64,000 nucleotides of DNA from Spirometra erinaceieuropaei. Its lineage: Eukaryota; Platyhelminthes; Cestoda; Diphyllobothriidea; Diphyllobothriidae. Of this stretch, positions 56,974-64,000 are shown piece after piece. The DNA lies in assembly GCA_902702965.1 (NCBI GenBank), contig CACRXP010000155.1, positions 671,991 through 735,990 of the forward strand, in the 5' to 3' direction. The position numbers and the translations under genes are program-made. The first letter of the stretch is position 1. Each line of letters begins with the position of its first letter. Below the pieces are notes generated by a model, which was not told where the DNA came from, did not search any database, and saw only the letters and a program-made list of their open reading frames with translations.

Positions 56974-57522
56974 GCAGACGTCAGAAATTACAATCGAAAG
57001 TATCTACCAAAAACAGCTAAGGACACTGAAGCGACTTGTTTTCCTCCATTCATCCCGACGCCGGGTGCTGGCGCATTGGAATCTAGACATCGGGTCCGTG
57101 CACCCTTGTCTAATCACCATCTGACCAGATATGACCATATCATTGTCCTGAATATTGGAGACAAAACTTGTGGATGATTGGTTTTTCGCGCTGAACGACA
57201 GTCTGGGTGGATTGGTGATGCTGGGCTCAAAGCCAAGGCAGAAACGTTCAAACAGTTCTAATTCCTCTGGACCAAGTACGAACATCGAAGTAGTCTTTCG
57301 ATAAATTAATCCTAGATTAGAGCAGTCTTCTCACGTACAAGGGGGGTAATACGAGACGGTTAGCTTGTTTTCTCCATGATCACTCGTGAGGACCATCCTC
57401 GGGTGCCTCCTGTTAACTGCATCAAACAATATCCCACCACTCTGCGGGTTATCCATTACGATGGAAAATCGATGCACTTATTTCTTCGCGCCTGGGAGCT
57501 TCCGCGTAAATACAGTGAGTGA

Positions 57523-58492
57523 CCGGTCTCATGAAATGTTAGCAGAAATTCTAAAATGTGCTTTCGGTTAGGAAGAATTACTTAGGGGGGTTGCGATATT
57601 AATTCTCACGCGGCATAACCCCATAATACTTCGAACTGGCCGGGATGTCGACTTTTGAATGCACCTCTTTTCGACCTCCTACAGAAGGCGCACTGGGTAA
57701 AAAATGACTGCTTAAGTGGCATGCATTTTTCGCATTGATTTTCAATGGTCTTATAAATTAAAATATATTTTATAAAAACATGTACAACGTATGCTTTCTT
57801 TTACTCCTTTTGTAGGGAACCACATTGTCTTTACACGTTATGCCCGAAGAAAGTGTGTATTTAGGTTTTTAAAAAGTTTCCCTATTCCCGAATAATTTTG
57901 AGCCTGACCAGCCATTGCATTGGCGTTTAGCGGTTTCAGTCTACAAGATGCACGCTTTCCATTTAAGGAAAATCATATATTCCTCTTAGTCTTTGAAAAG
58001 ATGCCGTATAGATTTCACAAAATCTTGCGATAGATGCGGACTATGTTGTACATTTTATGAGAAGCACTGGCAAAAGTACAGGTACGATGCTGCATGAATG
58101 GACATTGCACGGTTTTTAAAAACCTCACAACTAGAAACTTTGTTCAAACCTTAACATACCCTTTCTTCAGGCATAAAATGTGAAGACAATGTGGTTCCCT
58201 ACTAAACGAGTAAGAGAAAGCATACTTTGCGCATGTTTTCTATAAAATATATTTCATTTTATAAGACCATTGAAAATCAATGTGAAAATGCATGCTACTT
58301 AAGCAGTCATTTTTTACCCAGTGCGCCTTCTCTAGGAGGTCGAAAAGGGATGCATTCAAAAGCCGACATCCTGGCGAGTTTGAAATATTACTGGGCTATG
58401 CCGCGTGAGGATTAATATCACAACCCCACCTAAGTAATTCTTCCTAACCGCAAGCATATTTTAGAATTTCTGCCAACATTTCATGAGATCGG
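57523..58492. mobile_element. Fold-back element, copy C
   Basis: Left CCGGTCTCATGAAATGTT and right AACATTTCATGAGATCGG. The arms are near-palindromic throughout (for example the TGACTGCTTAAG block at 57706 and its inverse near 58300), with a central core of about 200 bp. Its length is about 970 bp, the same as copy D. The terminal 12 bp differ from copies A and B, so subfamilies exist. Confidence 0.8.
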
Positions 58493-60783
58493 ATATGGGT
58501 TCAGTTTAGTGCCTTTAACGAAGGCATCAATATACTCGAATGGGTTACTGACTAAGTAGGAGTTAAACACAGCTGGTGAAAACTGCGGTAGCTCGGTCAA
58601 CTGTATCGGTTCCAAATAGATCTCCCATGCGTGCATACAAAGCATTCTGAGAGATTAGTCCAGCGACATAGTTACGAACAGGCTTCATTGGCAAATTTCG
58701 TAAGTTCATATCCTGCACCGGCGCATTATCCGCTATAATAAATCTCACCCGTTCAAATTTATCACGTCGCGGTGCGAGTCGTGACTCGAGAGGCCGCCCT
58801 CCCCATGACCGTGGGTGAGGCGGCAACGACCTTTTGTAAATGCGGCCCTTATAGCGTTTTCACATATGCGAAGCTCCGGTCACCCATATTGCAATTTTGA
58901 ACGCTGTAATGGGGTCAGTTTGTGTGTGAGACGCGTAGACGGACTGTTCAGGCTTGTCAGCCACCGTGACCGCGCCAACCTTCCATCTCCTGTGTGCTCA
59001 TGAAAGCATGTAGGTGAGTTCACCCAACGACACATTTGTGAACAGGCTCTCCGCTCCAAGTAAGAACATTTGACCGTTTCGTAGGCTTAGGCCCTACAGG
59101 CTCACAACGAAACCGCTGTTAAGGCCGTGAGCCAATGACTAACCGGCTTGACTTAATCAACCCACGACTGTGCAAGTTGACATCGGGAAAAATTAGTTAT
59201 TTACACAGTAGGTGGGAGAAGGGTGGCACTTTTGTGAGTCACGAGTCCGATTCACTTAGTCTAACCTGATCCCGCATGGCAGGTATGGCAGTCCGCTCCC
59301 TTGGTCGCCGCCACTTTGTCATGCTGTACTTCTGATCGCCTCACACTCCCTGCCGGTTCGCTGCTGAGGCCACGTGAGGCTTGTCACCAGCCTCGCAAGA
59401 GCTCGAAGCCAATCAACGCTGCCTCTTAGCTGATTGGCTACAGGCGGGCGCAAATCAGGGAGAGAGAGAGAGAGAGCGGAGGCGTACACACACACACACG
59501 CTGGGGGCTGATAAACTCGACGGCGGACACTGAAAAAGAACCACACACCTAAAGAGTGCTTGCGGCAGCTGCTTACTAAACCTACCGCAGGCTCTTCACA
59601 GCAGTAAAGCCTGGTAGCATAATCCATCTCTCCTGACCTCTGATTTGGGAATCTGCGTGTTGTTTACCATTGGGAACTCTCGCGGCAGCTCCCCCTTTCG
59701 ACACATGCAACCCCCCTCTGAACTGCTTGCGCACTTTATGCTGGCTGGTCAGGAGGATTAAGAAAGTGGCATACACACCTGTGCGATCAAACTTGTATTA
59801 AAAAGAAATCAGGAAATGTAGCACAATTGCAACTTGCTGAAGATAGGGGTGTGTATGCAATTTACTGCCATGAAAGAAGGCGAGAAAGAGCTCATAACCC
59901 CAGCTGACTAGAAACCGCGGAGGCCCAGTTTAAGGCCATGAGACCCCAGGCCATTAAGGATTCCTTTGAGACATCTGAAGCCTCCTCAGCGGTGGGCAAG
60001 TCCACGGGAACCATTGAGAGAATGGACGACCTACAATGACGAAGACAAGACTTTACCATAGGCACAGTTAGCAGGATGGTCATGCTTTAAGAATACTACG
60101 TGTATTCTTGGGTTATGTTCTCGTAGGAAGCTGAAATGCTCCAAGTCAGGCTTGCCAACGAACGTGTCCTGTACTCATTACATCCGAATTAGGAAACCAT
60201 ATTTATCAGAAAGCCACCAAGGCGAGAGATATTGACAGCAACCACTCGGATGGCTATCGACACCGGAAAAATGCTTGAGAACGCTTGGGGAGGACAGTAA
60301 CGCGACTTATTGGAAAACGTGAGCAACGTTCAACTATTTGTCTGCAGCTCAATGAACCCGACCGCGTGCTGATGTCAAGTTTGCGGTATTCGGTGCTAGT
60401 TAAACAACTCGATCATTTTTATCTGCATTTTTGTATGCCGAAGATGGTTGGAGGCAAGGAAGGCGAAAGTGTGCAGCTACTCTAAGTTTACTAGCCGGGC
60501 AGATAAGCTTGCCACAGTTCAAAACTGATCATTGATCGTGAGGTCGTTACTTTTGAACAAAGCACATACGGCGACTAAAGGCACATAATGGAAAATGGTT
60601 AGGGGGTTCCAACTGTGGGCTGCAATCGTAAAACTGCCGATTACATCGGCACGGCCGCTGAGTTGTGCTGTGCGTTACCGCACCAAGAATACAAAGTCGG
60701 ATAGTAGGGAGGTCACTTTAGGCCGACGCTGCCTTTGTTTCGCAAAGGTATTGCGTAACCCGCAAATAGGACAGAGGATGATT
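58493..60783. other. Sparse region with a possible DDE transposase scrap
   Basis: The minus-strand frame at 58563-58826 contains RVRFIIADNAPVQDMNLRNL, which resembles the second-Asp strand (xxxDNAPxH) of Tc1/mariner-like DDE transposases, but nothing else of the domain is recognisable. (GA)n occurs at about 59458-59477 and (CA)n at 59489-59500. The rest is unremarkable. Confidence 0.3.
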
Positions 60784-60880
60784 TATCTCATGAAATTTTG
60801 ACCATGATTCTGAAATGTGTTTTTGATTAGAAAATACTACTTAAGTGGGCTTGTCACAGTGACTGTCTTGGAGCATAACC

Positions 60881-60970
60881 AAGATGATGATGGGTTCAAG
60901 TGAGAATCCGAAACGTCAGGCGAATAAAGCCCTTGTTCCAGCGAACGCTTCTTCTTCTTCTTCTTCTGAT
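60881..60970 (+). mobile_element. 90-bp insertion with a hammerhead-like core
   Basis: Flanked by CATAACC on both sides (60874-60880 and 60971-60977), an apparent target duplication. It contains a box-1-like ATGATGA, the stem GGGTTC/GAATCC (60892-60897 with 60904-60909), GAAACGTC, a CGAATAAAGC signal and a terminal (TTC)n. Except for lacking any coding part, it equals the 3' end of the Penelope element at 51.5 kb. It is either a severely 5'-truncated Penelope or a tiny non-autonomous retroelement. Confidence 0.65.
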
Positions 60971-61083
60971 CATAACCACAAGGTACTTCAGTCACGCCAA
61001 GATGTCGACTTCTGAATGAGCCTCTTTTCGACCGTCTGCGAAAACTATACCCTGAACAAAACGACTACTTACAGTGCATGACC

Positions 61084-62053
61084 TATCTCATGAAATGTTG
61101 GCTGAAATTCTGAAATGCGTTTTCGATTAGGAAGGATTACTTGGTCGCGGTTGTGATACTGATTATCTTAAGGCATACTCTTGTAATATTTTGGACTCGG
61201 CAGGATGTCGGCTTTAAAATGCACTTCTTTTCAATCTCCTGTAGAAAGCGTGCTCGGCAAAAATGACTACTTAAGTAGCATGCATTTTTCCCATTGATTT
61301 CCGATGGTCTTGGAAATTCAAATATATTTTATAGAAACTACAAACAAAAATGTGCTTTCTTTTAGTCAGTCAATAGAGAATCACGTCTTCTTTATATTTT
61401 ATACTTAAGGAAGGAGTATAATTAGGTTTTAAAAAAGTTTTCTAATTGCCGAATAATTTGGAGCCTGATCATTCGTTGCATTAGCGCTTAGTGGTTACAC
61501 TCTACAAGGTGCATGCGTTCCGCGTAAAGAAAATCCCATATTATTCTATGTCATTAAAGAGATATTATACAGGGTCCATAAAATGTTGCAATGGTTGCGG
61601 ACCATGTTGTACATTTCATGATGAGCAGTGGTAAACGGCCAGGTACGATGCTATATGAATGGACATATCGCGGTCTTAAAAAGTCTCATAATCGGAAACT
61701 TTTTTAAAACCTAATCATGCTCCTTCCTTAAGTATAAAATATAAAGAAGACGTGATCCTCTATTGACTGACTAAAAGAAAGCACATTTTTGTTTGTAGTT
61801 TCTATAAAATATATTTGAATTTCCAAGACCATCGAAAATCAATGGGAAAAATGCATGCTACTTAAGTAGTCATTTTTTGCCGAGCACGCTTTCTACAGGA
61901 GATTGAAAAGAAGTGCATTTTAAAGATGACATCCTGCGGAGTTCAAAATGTTATAAGAGTATGCCTTAAGATAATCAGTATCACAACCGCGACCAAGTAA
62001 TCCTTCCTAATCGAAAACGCATTTCAGAATTTCAGCCAACATTTCATGAGATA
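61084..62053. mobile_element. Fold-back element, copy D
   Basis: Left TATCTCATGAAATGTTGGC, right its inverse ending CATGAGATA. The arms are highly similar to each other (TGACTACTTAAGTAGCATGC at 61264 with its inverse near 61855). It is the best preserved copy, 970 bp, and is inserted into element E. It has no ORF. Confidence 0.85.
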
Positions 62054-62320
62054 TCAAAAAAGTTCCTAATCATGAGACTTTTCAAGGCCGTGAAGTTTCA
62101 TTTTATAAGGCATCGCATCGGTACGTTTAAAGCATTACTTACAAAGTATACAAATCAGTCCACATTCACTGTACAATGTTATGAGTGCTATATGACGCCT
62201 TCTTAATAGCATAGAGAAATGTGTGATATTCCCCTGACGCGGTGTATACAGCATGTGCTTTGGAAACACTGAAAGCAGATTCTACGGCAGGTAGGCTCAA
62301 AATTAGTTGAGAATCAAAAA

Positions 62321-63109
62321 GGATAACAATCGGGAGATGGCACCCAAAAAAACCGCCTAACCAAAGCAGCCTGTTTTACGGCACAGGTGGTAATAGGGGT
62401 TTTATGGGTGGTGGCTGGTCGGGATGTACGATAATAGCCGACGGAAAGCCTTATTTGGACAGGTGAATGATCGAAGTTGGCCCGCTCTCCGTTCCGTTAT
62501 TACAAAATGGATCGCCAAAGGCAGTATAGTCGTAACGGACGAGTGGAAGGCGTATAATCGTCTTCCCTCAGAAGGTTATCTATATTTTTCTGTTAACCAC
62601 TCAAATAACTTCAAGGACCCTACCACCGGACGGCACACCAATGCCATTGAGGCATCTGGAGTAGACCGAAAAGGAAACTCCACGAGGGAGACCCTGTATG
62701 TGGTCGAGCTGTGAGGGCTCACATAGACGAAGCACAGTATCGTCTTTGGTTTGGCCTCAATGCCATGTTTTTGACAGATGCTTGGGAACTGTTCCTGTCC
62801 CATGTGTTGCAGACATATCCTATTTAAAAGTGATTTTGTTTTGTAATAAACTGCCATAATGAGAATGTATGTCATATATTCAGTTGTACGTGTGTAACGA
62901 TTGGGAAGGTTGGGTAACAGCGACCATCGTCCATGTAACCTCCTGCGATGTTCGTTCGGCCAGCCCATGTTAGGCCGTCGCGGAAAGTCCAAGTAGTGCG
63001 TGAAAGTAGGTCTGAAACCGCCGATATAGCCTGAAGGAGTTTGAGTCCACTGGTAGAGGTATAATTTCTAGGTAACGGATTTTTTGGGTGCTATCTCCCG
63101 ATTGTTACC
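62321..63109 (+). mobile_element. Merlin DNA transposon
   Basis: Terminal inverted repeats of about 34 bp: GGATAACAATCGGGAGATGG at 62321 and the inverse ATCTCCCGATTGTTACC ending at 63109, with one indel and few differences. CAAAAA abuts both ends (62315-62320 and 63110-63115) as a short probable target duplication. It encodes an ISXO2/IS1016-type transposase fragment. At 789 bp it is shorter than autonomous Merlin elements. It is inserted in the core of fold-back element E. Confidence 0.8.
62386..62823 (+). pseudogene. Merlin (ISXO2-like) transposase, broken
   Basis: The main frame, 62424-62714, carries RRKALFGQVNDRSWPALRSV, GSIVVTDEWKAYNRLPSEGY (second catalytic Asp) and VNHSNNFKDPTTGRHTNAIE (catalytic Glu). 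These are the hallmark order of IS1016/ISXO2-like DDE transposases. Upstream, WVVAGRD near 62406 lies in a different frame. Downstream, after a shift near 62690, RAHIDEAQYRLWFGLNAMFL continues to the TAA at 62824. The N-terminal domain with the first Asp is missing. It is inactive as assembled. Confidence 0.8.
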
Positions 63110-63471
63110 CAAAAAAGTTTTTAAAAACCGTGAGATACTCTCTCTTAAAGTAAAACAATTGAAAAACACGCAATTTTCTACCAAATGAGCACAAGAGAAA
63201 CTACCTTTGTGCATTTCTTTTGTACAATGTATTCGAATCTATAGGGACATCGAAAATCAATATGGAAAATCCATACGACTTAGGCAGCCATGTTGTACAG
63301 GGTGTGGCTTCTACCGACGTTCGAAAGGACGCTTATCCTTAAGCCGGCATCCTTGCGTGATTGAAATACCCTGCAACTATGCTGCAAGACAATTACTATT
63401 ACAGCCTTACTTAAATGATATTTTCGAATCAAAAGCACATTTCATAATTTTGGTTAACATTTCATGAGATA

Positions 63472-63719
63472 GTGTATCCACTGTGGAATTAATGTCGGAT
63501 CACGCAGTAGGGTGGAGCTTATAAGCGTGAGAAGGTAGGCTGACGACTAACTGGCGATTTGAGGCGGTCGAGGCACCCGCTTCGACTGTCGGAAGCTCGC
63601 TCGATGCTCCGGTGTTTCAGACTGGCAACATCGATCGGATCATAACTGGGGGAAGGAGAGGCTCTGGCAAGTTAAGAACGGGTGGAAACTAGTGATGGAG
63701 TGTCCGCAGCTATGTCCTT
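63472..63719. other. Spacer between fold-back copies
   Basis: Contains GTAGGGTGGAGCTTATAAGC-type sequence near 63508 that recurs in modified form at 63968-64000, so it may be part of a larger repeat unit. Confidence 0.35.
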
Positions 63720-63940
63720 TGAAAATTTCACATTAATTGAGTAGCAATTTTGTCGGAGGTATAGCTTTCGCCGACGGTCAAAAAAGAAGCTCAATCAAAA
63801 GCCGGTATCTTAGCGGGACTGAAATATCATGTGGCTATGCTGAAAGATAATTAGTATTACAATCTTACTTAAGCAATCTTCTGGAATCGAAGGCACATTT
63901 CTGAATTTCGGCTGGTATTTCATGAGAAAACACATCTACT
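63720..63940. mobile_element. Fold-back element, right-end fragment (copy G)
   Basis: It matches the last ~220 bp of the family (TCAATCAAAAGCCGGTATCT; AATTTCGGCTGGTATTTCAT) and ends CACATCTACT. The left half is not present. Confidence 0.6.
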
Positions 63941-64000
63941 GCACAAGAAATGTTCGCTCACACAGAAGTGTGGGGCTTATAATTGTGTGAAGAAGGGTCG

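Larger units (their letters stand above)
60784..63471. mobile_element. Fold-back element E, interrupted by three insertions
   Basis: The left end TATCTCATGAAA is at 60784 and the right end TTTCATGAGATA at 63471. The element's own sequence is 60784-61083, 62054-62320 and 63110-63471. The middle part matches the core of copy A (for example TAGAGAAATGTGTGA at 62212 against 5204). It is split by a 90-bp mini-insertion (60881-60970), by fold-back copy D (61084-62053) and by a Merlin element (62321-63109). Part of the left arm was lost at the D junction. Confidence 0.75.

Noticed and set aside
59319..59627. 102-codon minus-strand frame
   Set aside because: It runs through GA and CA simple repeats, and its composition explains the absence of stops.
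46936..61000. Recurrent GATGATG-type short motifs as CRISPR-like repeats
   Set aside because: The copies are few, irregularly spaced and on both strands, and the genome is eukaryotic. They fit element termini.

Overview
The window is eukaryotic and almost certainly from a flatworm, most likely a cestode or trematode with a large, repeat-rich genome. The grounds are GT-AG introns of only about 33-44 nt in both a host gene and a transposon, the CR1, RTE, Penelope, Merlin and CACTA mix of mobile elements, and mid-range GC content. It is not a bacterial or viral sequence. Most long open frames are fragments of decayed mobile elements. Convincing host genes are few, and no rRNA, CRISPR or operon is present.

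Layout, 0-15 kb: a terminal exon of an unrecognised minus-strand gene (2177-2998); a fold-back DNA element (4688-5675); a pair of direct repeats at 6.5 and 7.1 kb; and a large minus-strand exon resembling the N-terminal half of Egalitarian (11111-12449).

Layout, 14-31 kb: a nest of at least three CR1/Jockey-like non-LTR families on both strands. It includes two head-to-tail copies of one family at 22.8-29.6 kb. It also holds a striking inverted duplication of about 2.4 kb (16458-18887 against 28670-31044) whose arms appear identical and carry N gaps of different length at the same internal point.

Layout, 31-38 kb: a CACTA/EnSpm element carrying a Tnp2-family transposase gene with 37-39 nt introns, followed by a second gene of DUF4806 type. 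A second, truncated copy of that partner gene lies just upstream.

Layout, 40-46 kb: an unidentified cysteine-rich candidate gene, then the clearest host gene, a ZFC3H1 orthologue (42060-45814). Its 5' part contains two micro-exons of 42 and 32 nt separated by 33-44 nt introns.

Layout, 46-64 kb: an RTE fragment, a Penelope-like element with inverted terminal arms and hammerhead-ribozyme-like cores, a tRNA-derived SINE family, a Tc1/mariner fragment, and a cluster of fold-back elements of about 970 bp. One of these is interrupted by another fold-back copy, by a Merlin transposon and by a 90-bp hammerhead-bearing mini-insertion.

The best candidates for undescribed biology are the hammerhead-like terminal module shared by several elements and supported by compensatory stem changes, the nested fold-back family, the two-gene CACTA element with micro-introns, and the identical inverted arms, which may instead be an assembly artefact.
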